The position numbers and the translations under genes were made by a program. This document shows, in pieces, positions 17,884 through 27,300 of a stretch of DNA of 64,000 nucleotides (its first letter is position 1; every line of letters begins with the position of its first letter). The stretch is from Bin75 sp965223955 (GTDB lineage Bacteria; Nitrospirota; Nitrospiria; Nitrospirales; UBA8639). Below the pieces are notes generated by a model that had not been told where the DNA came from, made no database searches, and saw only the letters and a program-made list of their open reading frames with translations. The DNA is taken from contig OZ245029.1 in assembly GCA_965223955.1 (NCBI GenBank), positions 1,984,001-2,048,000 on the forward strand, written 5' to 3'.

Positions 17884-19773
17884 CTACCCTTGAATGAATT
17901 GGCCGGCGAAACTGCGGATTTCGTGCCCGTTGAGCACGTGAAAGCGTCGCAAGCGGGCAACGGTCTGTCCTGAAAACCGCGACAGGGACACCGGAATGAG
18001 TTTGCGCTCGAATCTTCTGGCAATGTGTTTCCAGCGGGCCAGAGGCGGAATGGGACTCACGAGCGTGATATGCTTTTCCAGGGAATGGAGGGCCGCTCCG
18101 GCGATCAGTCGCTCCTCCAGGGTTTGCGAAAAATCGAGCCGGGGATCTTCCCAAATATCCGGAATCGGCCTGGGTGGAAATTGGAACAGCGATCCCCCGT
18201 ATTGTGACTGGCCGATTCCCGGTCCGACCATGTTCTCTAAAAACGGGGTGGCGTAAAAACAGAGCGTGGATTCTTCGGCATGTTCCGCGTACCACGTCGC
18301 CTGCCACGAAAATTTGTCGGGGTCCGCCGGCACCTCGAATATGAACACGACCATTTCCACGGCGCCGCGGGACGGCGGGATTTCTTTTACGTAAATGTGG
18401 GGCGACTTCTCCCGGGGATTCCAATGACGCAGGGTTTCCCGCATGTCGATGCCGTCGCGAATCGAGGTCGTGAATTTATCGACACGGGCAAGATCTTCCC
18501 CGAGTAACGCTTTGCTTTGTTCACGAACGTGGGCCGTAAATCCTTCGATACGATTGTCTTCCGGCGGCCAGGAACATTGGCCAAACGGGTTCCATCGATA
18601 AGCCCATTGACGTCGTTTGCGCGGGTCCTGCCGCGGCTTGAGCGACAACGTTCGCCACGATACCGATGCGCAGCCCAACCGGTTCTTGGCGATGGAGAGG
18701 TGGCCTTCCGGAGATTCGAGCAGGCCAAGGCCTAACGAATACGGCGGTGACGCCGCGTGTAATGCTTCGCCCGGCTCATAGCGATACCTCTTCGCCGTTT
18801 CAAGCAAGGTCACGGCGAACTCGTCTCCGGCGAATTGTTTGGCCGCCAGGGTCAAGGTATACAGATCCGGCGTCAGCCGGTGTTCGCCCAACGCAAGATT
18901 CCGCACGTATCGCAGATACATCTGGAGTAACTGGGGCGTCACCCAATTGGATTCCTGCCGTAACTGGGCCGGTCGAGTGGCAAGCCATCGTAGCCGGGTC
19001 TCAAGCAGCAGTTCCTTGATCCCATCGACGGATAAATGGGCGTCGGAACGCGCCTCGGCTCGTCGCTGCTCGAACAGTTCCGTGAGAAAAGGCAATTCAC
19101 AGAGCAGGAAGTACAACGTACGGGGTTCCACAAGATGAAGCGCCGGACGGCCCGCCAAGGGTTCGGGAAGTTCATACGGCCACCGGTTCTGGTACGCGTC
19201 GCGCAGCCAGGGCCAGTCTTCAACGGAACACACACACAGGATCGATCGATAGTCCAACTCAAGTTCGTGCAGTTTAAAAGCCATCCATTTGATACGCGAC
19301 CAGCGTTGGCTTTGCGGTTTGGGATACGGGAGAAAGGGCAGCGCGGCCACGGAGAAGGAGGCCAGGGAGACGCTTTTCAACGCATATGGATCGGGAGCGG
19401 GATATTCCACCGGTTCGTAGACAGTCACGTCCCGGTCGATATAGGCCCGATCGATCCCCTCTTCCATGGCCGTCCGAATCGTGGAAATGACGGGTTGGCA
19501 GGGGTCAAGCGGGATGTAACTGCATGCAGGACGTTCGCTGTGATCCGGTTCCGGCATGACCACGACGCTGACGACGGGCAACCGCCTGATCCCCTCTTCA
19601 ACCGGGTTCTCAACGGAAGCCGGTAACGGCAAGGCGACACAATCGAACCGATGCTCCAGCCACAGCTCTCGAATGGCCCGGGCCACGTCGGCACTGCCGT
19701 GACGGATCGGGACAACGTGCAGGCGAGGAGAAAGGTAAAACACCGCGTTGTCCTGTTGCGACAAAGGACTCAT
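17884..19773 (-). CDS. Large protein of unknown function, partner of MoxR-like ATPase
   Basis: Not confidently recognised. The 629-residue protein has no signal peptide or clear membrane segments. Residues about 20-52 (VVPIRHGSADVARAIREL, then FDCVALPLP) resemble the opening of TraB/ChaN/DUF5682-like proteins, where a strand and an (H)G turn precede a helix and a second strand; this is a weak similarity by eye. The rest is mixed alpha/beta with many Trp and Pro residues. It starts 6 bases after the stop of the MoxR-like ATPase and ends just before ligA, so it is almost certainly translated with the ATPase. In known MoxR systems such partners are remodelled by the ATPase. Here the usual vWA gene is missing. 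Confidence 0.7.
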   Translation of the reverse strand: MSPLSQQDNAVFYLSPRLHVVPIRHGSADVARAIRELWLEHRFDCVALPLPASVENPVEEGIRRLPVVSVVVMPEPDHSERPACSYIPLDPCQPVISTIRTAMEEGIDRAYIDRDVTVYEPVEYPAPDPYALKSVSLASFSVAALPFLPYPKPQSQRWSRIKWMAFKLHELELDYRSILCVCSVEDWPWLRDAYQNRWPYELPEPLAGRPALHLVEPRTLYFLLCELPFLTELFEQRRAEARSDAHLSVDGIKELLLETRLRWLATRPAQLRQESNWVTPQLLQMYLRYVRNLALGEHRLTPDLYTLTLAAKQFAGDEFAVTLLETAKRYRYEPGEALHAASPPYSLGLGLLESPEGHLSIAKNRLGCASVSWRTLSLKPRQDPRKRRQWAYRWNPFGQCSWPPEDNRIEGFTAHVREQSKALLGEDLARVDKFTTSIRDGIDMRETLRHWNPREKSPHIYVKEIPPSRGAVEMVVFIFEVPADPDKFSWQATWYAEHAEESTLCFYATPFLENMVGPGIGQSQYGGSLFQFPPRPIPDIWEDPRLDFSQTLEERLIAGAALHSLEKHITLVSPIPPLARWKHIARRFERKLIPVSLSRFSGQTVARLRRFHVLNGHEIRSFAGQFIQG

Positions 19774-19779
19774 GGACGC

Positions 19780-20739
19780 TTATTTATCGGGATGGAGCGG
19801 ATCGTCGGGTTCAAAAAAGAAATCACCCAATCCTCTGGGAAACGCTTGTTCGCCGACGGCTCGTTTTCGCTGTTGCGCAAGCGCCCCCAAATCCAGCGCG
19901 TCCTCACCAAGCACTTTGATGAGCGCTTCCCGCCAGATCTCATCGCGGGACAGGGGATGCGACGGATCCTGCGCCAACCGTTTGAGCGCATACTGCACCA
20001 GGTGAATGCCATCCCTCACCGAAAATCCAAGATCGAGTTGATGCGCCTTTTGCAGGAACTCCACGGTGATGGTCAAAATCTCTTGTGGAGAAAAAGGCAA
20101 ATGATATTGGAGGATGGCCAACTCGTGGTCACGGGCCGGAAACTCGAGTTTCAAACTGGGTTGTAATCGCGAAAGAATATAATCCGGCACTTCATAGGTG
20201 GAGGCATCTTCATTCATGGTCACGCAACATCGGAAGTCCGCATGGGCTTTGACCTGGATGCCGGCCACCACGGATTCCACCGAGCGCCGGTGATCGAGCA
20301 ACGGCGCGAGGGACGCCCAACTTTTTTCATTCATCCGGTTGCCTTCGTCCAGCAGACAGACCCCACCGGTCAACATCGCGGTGACCAACGGAGAGGCCTG
20401 GCATTGAATCGTGTTCCCTTCCGCAATCACCGGCGTAATCAATAAATCTTCGGGCCTCGTATCGGCCGTACATTGATAAATATAGAAGTCCTGTTTCCGC
20501 TCCCGCGCTGCGGACGTGGCCAAGGTCGTCTTTCCGATACCGGGCTGGCCGATGATCCGCGGACACAGAGGAAGATCTTTTTCAGCGATGACAAGCCAGC
20601 ACGCAAGGAGTTGTTGAAGGATTTCACGATCGCCGATCCACTCCTGCTGCGAAGGATCGGGCTGGGCCAGGCGCAAGGAAAGGCCTTCGATCTGCATCAT
20701 TCTCTGCTGCTCAGGGGGTCGTTCGGAGCTATGAGACAT
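19780..20739 (-). CDS. MoxR-like AAA+ ATPase
   Basis: AAA+ ATPase predicted to remodel a partner protein complex. The ATG at 20739 follows an AAGGAAG ribosome site and yields 319 residues; the frame open to 20781 lacks such support. Walker A is GQPGIGKTT (residues 64-72), Walker B is VCLLDE (127-132), sensor 1 lies in VTMNED (about 173-178), and the Arg in YILSRLQP (about 191) is the likely Arg finger. This sequence set matches the MoxR/CbbQ group. It is followed by the 629-aa unknown with a 6-base gap, then ligA. Substrate is unknown. Confidence 0.85.
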   Translation of the reverse strand: MSHSSERPPEQQRMMQIEGLSLRLAQPDPSQQEWIGDREILQQLLACWLVIAEKDLPLCPRIIGQPGIGKTTLATSAARERKQDFYIYQCTADTRPEDLLITPVIAEGNTIQCQASPLVTAMLTGGVCLLDEGNRMNEKSWASLAPLLDHRRSVESVVAGIQVKAHADFRCCVTMNEDASTYEVPDYILSRLQPSLKLEFPARDHELAILQYHLPFSPQEILTITVEFLQKAHQLDLGFSVRDGIHLVQYALKRLAQDPSHPLSRDEIWREALIKVLGEDALDLGALAQQRKRAVGEQAFPRGLGDFFFEPDDPLHPDK

Positions 20740-20977
20740 GGTACGCTTCCTTTGGGAAAACCCGAGTTTACAATCCAACACAAGCTAGCACAGGCGTTTT
20801 CGAGGGTCAATGAACCGGCTCCTCGCTGAACCGACAACGAGGGCCTCTGCCGCGCCTAGTAGACATTAACGGCCCCCTCACCCCAACCCTCTCCCGCCAG
20901 GGGCGAGGGAGGGAAGCGCCATAAGGCATGGTCCGGCGATGCGTGAGACTCATTATTCTTCTACGCCTCTTGAGATC

Positions 20978-21005
20978 TTGACAGCCAACTCTCTTGCTCT
21001 ATGCT
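20978..21005 (+). promoter_or_regulatory. Predicted sigma-70 promoter of TbpB-like lipoprotein gene
   Basis: TTGACA at 20978-20983 (consensus -35) and TATGCT at 21000-21005, with a 16-base spacer, ending about 67 bases before the start at 21073. It lies in the only spacer feeding this gene. Confidence 0.55.
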
Positions 21006-21072
21006 ATCAGCCGAATCTGACCATTGGAGGTCGGCGGCAACCATTCACTCGCTTTTCCAAACGGAGTGTTCC

Positions 21073-21951
21073 ATGAACCCATTACGTCTGGGAATCATAC
21101 CATTCAGTTTGGCAGCCGTGTTGAGTGCCTGTGGAGGGGGTGGGTCAGGGACATTACCTCCAACGATTCCATACCCGATTACTTACAATACGATGGTTTC
21201 TGAGGTCTCAACAATCGTGCGGTCTTCCGATTCGCTATTGATGACCGATGTTTTTCTAGCACATCCCAGCCTGCCCCAAGGGGCTCGCATTCAGACATCA
21301 TGCGTATCCGGACGATGCCAGGCATATTATTCCGGCTATAGGCTGGTTGATATTTCTTTGTTGGATTTCAAGCTTTCGGATCCTACGGACGACCATCGAT
21401 TCTTTACCAATATTGGCGGCATCAAAATGGCTGATGTTCGAGGAAGAAATGAAGAGACCGGAGTAGCAACTGACTTCAAAAACCTTGGAGGCTGGCTTGA
21501 TTATAGTGCTTTTGCCGTAGAAGTGAATTCTCTTGTCAGTGGCGTTGGGGAGGATTTGAGAGGAACTGTTTTTGGTGGAGCGTACTCGCTTGGTGATGCC
21601 ACTGGAACAACGCCGGCATTTGGCAATGCGACGTGGACTGGAACGATGGTTGGCGGTGATACCAGTTTGACTGCGAATCGAGGCAATCGGATTATGAGTG
21701 ACGCAACCCTCACCTTTGATCTGTCTCAAAGGAACATTGATGTGGCTTTTACGAATATCCGTGACATTGATGCGGGACGCCCGCATGGAAATATCACTTG
21801 GCAGAATATTCCAGTGACATCAGGTTCGTTTGCAACTGAGACTTATTTTGGCAATTCCATCGATGGCCGGTTCTACGGTCCGAACCATGAAGAAGTCGGC
21901 GGTGTTTTTGAACGAAACCAAATTGCGGGGGCGTTCGGAGCGAAACGCTAG
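21073..21951 (+). CDS. TbpB-like surface lipoprotein (Slam-type)
   Basis: Predicted lipoprotein exposed at the outer membrane. The ATG at 21073 follows GGAG and opens a lipoprotein signal with lipobox LSAC (Cys near residue 18) and a GGGGSG linker. The C-terminus holds the 8-strand barrel signature of the transferrin-binding protein B family: GRFYGPNHEEVGGVF and a final GAFGAKR. Members of this family bind host or environmental ligands and in proteobacteria are flipped to the surface by Slam proteins. No Slam or TonB receptor gene is nearby, and only one barrel lobe is evident in about 292 residues, so the ligand is unknown. Confidence 0.8.
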   Translation: MNPLRLGIIPFSLAAVLSACGGGGSGTLPPTIPYPITYNTMVSEVSTIVRSSDSLLMTDVFLAHPSLPQGARIQTSCVSGRCQAYYSGYRLVDISLLDFKLSDPTDDHRFFTNIGGIKMADVRGRNEETGVATDFKNLGGWLDYSAFAVEVNSLVSGVGEDLRGTVFGGAYSLGDATGTTPAFGNATWTGTMVGGDTSLTANRGNRIMSDATLTFDLSQRNIDVAFTNIRDIDAGRPHGNITWQNIPVTSGSFATETYFGNSIDGRFYGPNHEEVGGVFERNQIAGAFGAKR

Positions 21952-22267
21952 TGTCGTGGTTCCCTGGAGCTTGACTGAGGGTAACAAAACCGGCTCCTAT
22001 TCAACGAAGACAAGTGGCTGTGCCGCGGAGGTCAGCCCCGTAGGTCAGGTTAGAGAAGCGTAACCTGCCCTGTTCCCCTCTTCTGTAGCGGCGCCATCCC
22101 TGGTCAAAGAGAGGCCGGGCCGCATGAGATGCGGCCCCTACAACTGCATAAACCAAAGCAAAACCCTGGATCCCCGATCGGGGTCGGGGATGACAGGAGG
22201 GGGAACGCCCCCTCACCCTACCCTCTCCTATTTCCCGCTTAATGCGGGAAATAGGAGAGGGGGTAGG
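21952..22267. other. Repeat-rich spacer before autotransporter 2
   Basis: No gene seen. It carries the hairpin CAGGTTA/TAACCTG (22046-22067), a GGCCGCATGAGATGCGGCC hairpin (about 22118-22136) and a GATCCCCGATCGGGGTCGG stretch. The last two belong to the ~95-bp block repeated at 29651-29750. A CCCCTCACCC / GGGAGAGGGG hairpin precedes the autotransporter stop. Confidence 0.65.
22105..22200. repeat. ~95-bp direct repeat, left flank of autotransporter 2
   Basis: Contains AGAGGCCGGGCCGCATGAG, GATGCGGCCCCTACA and then CTGGATCCCCGATCGGGG and GATGACAGGAGG in the same order and orientation as 29651-29750, with a shorter middle. The pair brackets the GC-rich autotransporter gene. Confidence 0.65.
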
Positions 22268-24360
22268 TCAGAAGCCCCAGGTGAGCTGGAGGCGGAGGCC
22301 CTGGTTGACCGGCTGTTGGCCCGCCGGGTCCTGGCGGGTGCCTTCCAGGTTCAGTTCCAGGCCCGTGGCCCAGCCACCGCGCATCTGCAGGCGCCCGCCC
22401 ACCCGGTACGGGCCGCGCCATCCGAGAGCACCGTGCCCGCATAGGGGGTCAGGAGTCCGGTGTCGAAGGGCGCGAAGCCGTAGCCCACCTCCGCGTTCAG
22501 CCGACCCGCCGGGGTCTGCCGGTTGCCTTGCGGCGCCAGGCCCGCCGTGGTCTGCCGCGACCACAGGCCGTCCACGCCGCTCGCGGTCGCCCCCCCACGC
22601 CGGGGCGAGCGTCAGGGCCAGGCCCTGGCCCGTGGGGCCCGGATCAATGCGAAGCGTGCCGCTGGCGCCCCATTCTTTGTAGTCGCGGTCTTCGTGCGCC
22701 AGCAGGCCCCGGACCGCGCCGTCGAGGGTCAGGCCCCACGCCGGGTCGGCGTACTGCACCCGACCGCCCAGTTCCAGCCCGAACCCGGTCTCCGCGTCCC
22801 CCCAGTCATGCCGCAGGCCCACCTCGATGGTCGGCGTCACGCGCTGACCTTCCGGCCATGTGACCGGCCGTGAGCCTTCCAGCACCACCCGCAGCCGGTG
22901 CGCGTCCGCTTCGGTCGCGGCCAGGTTGCCGGCCGCCGTGGACACCTCGTCCGAGGTCATTCGCATGAACATGGCGTCCGTCCGGGTGGCCAACTCAAAG
23001 CCCCGGCCTCCGCGGCCGCCAGCAGAAGGCCCCGGCCTCCGACCGCGCCCATGAGCCACGTCGTGTCCGTGGCCAGGGGCTCGCCGGCGCCCTGCGCCAG
23101 GGTCGACTCGCCCCACCCGTACCCCAGCACGCCCCACACGGCCAGCCGGTCGGTGACGGCATAGTGCAGGTAGGGATGGAGACTCGTCAGGGTGTGCTCC
23201 AGCGCCCCCCGGCTGCCGGCCCCGGTGAACGCGCCGTCGCCCCGGCTGTGGGCCACCGCCACCCCGGCCAGCCCCCGGTCCCAGGCGCGATCCACCCCCA
23301 GGGTGCCCGTGAGGACGTCCCCGTCCAGGGACAGGGCCCCCTCCCGGCCGTTGAACTGCGTGCCGGCCACCCGGCCCCAGGCGGTCACGCGCCGGGCGCC
23401 GGGGACGGCGTCCGCGCCCAGCGTCAGCCGGAAGGAACTGCCCTTCAACAGCTCCCGCAGCCGGAGGGGTTGCAGGGTCTGCGAGCGGCCCAGGCGCGGG
23501 TCCTCATCCGACAGGGCCAGCCCCGTGGCGCCAGGGGCCGGCCGGGTCGCGCCCGATCCCATGACCAGGCCCGCCAGCCCCTTGAGCAGGGCGGTCAGCG
23601 GGTCCCCGCCCGGCTCGGCGTCCGGCCCGCCGCGCTGACCCAGCGGCAGCCGGTAGCCGCCCACGGTCAGATACGAGCCCTCCCCCGGCGACGCGCGCAG
23701 CCGCTCTTCCACCGTGTCCGTCACATGGGTCGCCACCGTGCGCCCGAACCGCGCCTGCCACGCCCGGACCGCCCGGGCGTCCTTCTGCCCGGTGCGCCCG
23801 CGGCCCGGCGCGGACCAGGCGCTTTCGCCGTCCGCGTTCACCGCTCGCACCCGCACCTCATAGACCGTCTCGGAAAGCAGGCCCTCGAGCCGCGCCGCCG
23901 GGCCGGGCCGCGCCGGCGAGTCGTCGATCCAGGGGCCCGACGTCCCCTGCCGGTATTGCAGGGCGTAGTGCGTGATCGCCGGCCGCGCGGTATTGGCCGG
24001 CGCCCGCCACGTCACCTGCAGGTCGGTCTGGCTGTCCCGCACCCCCGAACCTTCGGCGGCTCGGGCGCATCCGTGACGTCGAGCCGCACGTCGACCGTGG
24101 CGGTGCCGCCCTGGCCGTCGTCGGCCCGCACTGTCACCGTATAGCTCGCCTGCGCCTCATGGTCGTAGCGCCGGCCGGCCTTCGTCCGGAGCTGGCCGGT
24201 GCCCGCGCTGATGGTGAAGGCTTCCTGGTCCGTCCCCTCCAGGCTGTAGTGCAGCGGGTCGCCGTTGGGGTCGGTCGCGGTAATCGGGTCGCCGATCTCC
24301 ACTGCCGCGCCCGGCGCGGCGTCGCCAACGGTCTCGGCGAACTCGCGCGTCGGGGGGGGG
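22268..24360 (-). pseudogene. C-terminal part and beta-barrel of autotransporter 2, multiply frameshifted
   Basis: Continuation of the giant surface protein encoded from 29.2 kb. Reading it as one protein needs frame changes at five places: the C9 tract at 24352-24360, a G5 run near 24045, near 23005-23020, near 22590 (a C7 run) and near 22420. Corrected, it contains a last cadherin-like domain (DPITATDPNGDPLHYSLEG), a fibronectin-III domain (LQVTWRAP, then GLLSETVYEVRVRAVN), the WQARFGRTVATHVTDTVEER linker and a 12-strand-like barrel ending LQLTWGF. The barrel is homologous to that at 2.6-3.8 kb. Four changes equal loss and one equals gain of a single base, mostly in G/C runs. That pattern fits either decay or sequencing error in very GC-rich DNA. 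Confidence 0.7.
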
Positions 24361-27300
24361 CGAAGACCGGCGGCGTGTTCCCGATCGGCGTGGCCGTCGT
24401 CCTTACCGCCGGGCCGGGGCCCGCCTGATTCACCGCCCGCACCTGGAACGTGTAGCTGGTGCCGTTCGTCAGCCCGGTCACCTGATGGGCCGTGGGTGGC
24501 GGATCCTCCCCAATGATCTGCCACGCGCCAAACGGCCCGTCGCCTTCCTGCTGGCGGTACTCATAGCGCACGATCCGCGCGCCGCCGTCCTCCGCCGGCC
24601 GGCGCCACGAGAGTTCGACGGCCTGGTCCCCGGCCGTCGCCGTCAGATCTCTCGGGGGAGACGGTGGGCCAACCGGATCGGGATCGGAATCTGGGGGCAC
24701 CGTCACTTCCGACGGCGTCGCGAAGATCGGCTCGGAGGCCCTGCTTTCGCCGATGCTGTTCACCGCCCGCACCCAGAACGTGTATCTGGTGCCGTTCGTC
24801 AGCCCGGTCACCGTGTAACGGGTCGTCGTCCCGCCCGTGGTTTTCCAGGTCCCGGCGTCGTCCTGCTTGTATTCGTAGTCCGTGATCGTCGCCCCGCCGT
24901 TGTCCGCGGGCGTCGTCCAGCGCAGCGTCACCTGCCCGTTGCCGGGCGTGTATCTCAGGCTCGTCGGCGCGTCCGGCGCGTCGTCCACGTTCGTGAGATC
25001 GATCCTCACCGCGATGGTGTCGCTGGCCGTGCCGTCCGACGCCCTCACCGTCACTGCGTAGGAATTCTTCGTCGCCTCGAAGTCGTAGTCGACGCCCGCC
25101 TTAGTCGTGATCTGCCGCGTCGAGGCGACGAAGGTGAACGAGACCGCGTCCTCGCCTTCCATGGTGTAGGTCAGCGTGTCGCCGTTGGTGTCCATGGCGG
25201 CGGGAATGGGCGCGCCGACGTTGGTGTCCGCCTCGCTGTTCTCCGGCACCGTGCGCGTCACACGGCCATCGGCGAAGACCGGGGCGGTATTGGTGCCTGA
25301 CGGCGCCAAGCTGCCGTCCACCTTGTGGCCGGACTGCTGGCCGAGCGCGGCATGGGTGAGGTCCGCCGCCACGTCCGTGGTCTCGCTCGTGATCGTGCCG
25401 GTCTGGGGCGTCCCGTTGCGGTTGCCGACCAGCGTTCGGCTCTGGTCCCCGATCCAGATGCCGTTGTCGTCCTCGTCGGCGGCCAGCACGGTGTAGCCGA
25501 ACACCAGCGTCGCCGTGCCCGACCCGCGCATCAGCGGCGCGCGCTTGCGGCCGGCCACGGACAGCACGAAGTCCGTGCCGCTCGTGGCGGTCACCGCCTC
25601 GCTGAAGGTCACCGAGACCTCGATCGTCTCGCCCCTCCCGTAGGTGTCCGGCGTCGACCCGCCCGACGAGGTCAGCAGCGGCGTCGACGTCACCGCCACT
25701 TCGTCGATCGTCGGCGGGGTCAGGATGGCGCTCGGCGTCACCGGCCCGTCCTCCGCGGCCGTGCTATTGCCGGCGGCGCTCACCGCGCGCAGCTGGAAGG
25801 TGTGGGCCGTGCCGCCGGTCAGCCCCGTCACCGTGAAGCTCGCCTCGTTCGCGCCGCCCGGCGCGCTGTCGTCGATCTGCTCCCACATTGTGGGATAGCC
25901 GCCGTCCGTCTTGAAGCGGTACTCGTGGCGCGTCACCCCCGAACCCGACGCCGGCGCGTCCCAGGTAAGCGCCACCTGCAACCCGCCGGCCGTGGCCATG
26001 AAATTGGTCGGCGCGGGCGGGCCCGCCACCTGCGTGGAATTGTTCACCACCGCGGGAACGCCGTCCTCGCCGGTGGTGAAGGAGGCGACCTCGTCACCGT
26101 CGCTGTCCGCGAGGGCTTCGCCGCCGGCAGCCGACTTGTCGTAGCTGACGACGACGGTCTGGCCCTGGTAGATGATCGATGCCAGGGTAGCTCCCATCCG
26201 ATCCGCGCTATTCGCCACCATGTTGTTAATCTGCCGTTCGACGCCGTCGACCGTGAGCGTGAAGGCGCTAACAATCGCGGTCGGCACTATCAGCGGTACT
26301 TGGTGCAAATCCTCGCTGTATCTGATTACGAAGGTATCCCCGCCGAAGGCCACCGTCACACTGCTGGGCGTCGGCGGGTCGATCGTGGTGGCGTCGGCGG
26401 TGCCGGAGGCCTCCGACGTGCCCGCGGCGTTGATCGCCGACACCCGGTAGTGCCGCGTGTCGCCGACCGCCAGCCCGGTATGCGAATAGCTCGTGTCGGC
26501 GGTGTCGGTGTCGGCGACGCGGTCGCTCCAGCTCCCCGCGCTGCCGTCCTCGGAGACCTCGATCCTGTAGCCGGTCACCGCGCGCCCGCCGTCCGATGCC
26601 GGCGCGGTCCAGGCGAGGTCGATCTGCGTGCCGCTCGCCGTCGCCGTCAGCCCGGTCGGCGTGCCCGGCGCGGTCGCCCGCACCAGGCGCACGTCCACCG
26701 TGTCACCGTGCGACCAGCCGGGATCGGAAATGTCGAGGCTCATGGTGTCATCGTCCCCGGGGTCGTCGATCTCTTCGGTAACCGTGCCGAGATGCAGGTT
26801 GAAACGCCCGGTACCGAGACCGGTGTCAAAAAAAACCTGTAAATCGCTGAGGCGCTCCCAGTAATAGAGCGCATCAACCGTGACGGTGGTCCCGTCGCCG
26901 CGGTCGAAGGTGGTCGGGGTGAGCGCGCCGAATGGAATGTCGTCTTTAGAGCTACGGTAGCCAATAAAAGTGGTGTTGGTGAGCGCCTCCACCGTCATCG
27001 TCGCGCTCCACACGACGGTCCCGTGGATGGGGGCCGGCACGGCGTGGTGGGCGGCGGTCCCGGTGGTGGCGCTGTCGGGCGCCGAGGCGGGCGACGTGCC
27101 CTCGGCGTTGATCGCCGAGACCCGGTAGTGCCGCGTGTCGCCGCCGGACAGCCCGGAGTGGCGGTAGTCGGTGTTCGTGGACTCGGTGTCGGCGACGCGG
27201 TCGCTCCAGCTCCCCGTGCTGCCGTCCGTCGAGACCTCGATCTTGTAGCCGGTGATGGCGGAGCCGCCGTCGTTGCCGGGCGCGGTCCAGGCGAGGTCGA

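Noticed and set aside
23164..24144. 326-codon plus-strand frame opposite the autotransporter 2 barrel
   Set aside because: Arg/Pro/Gln-rich complement of a GC-rich gene; the minus strand carries conserved barrel motifs.
25325..26842. 505-codon plus-strand frame opposite autotransporter 2
   Set aside because: Shadow of the passenger repeats: very high Arg/Gly/His, no domain or ribosome site.
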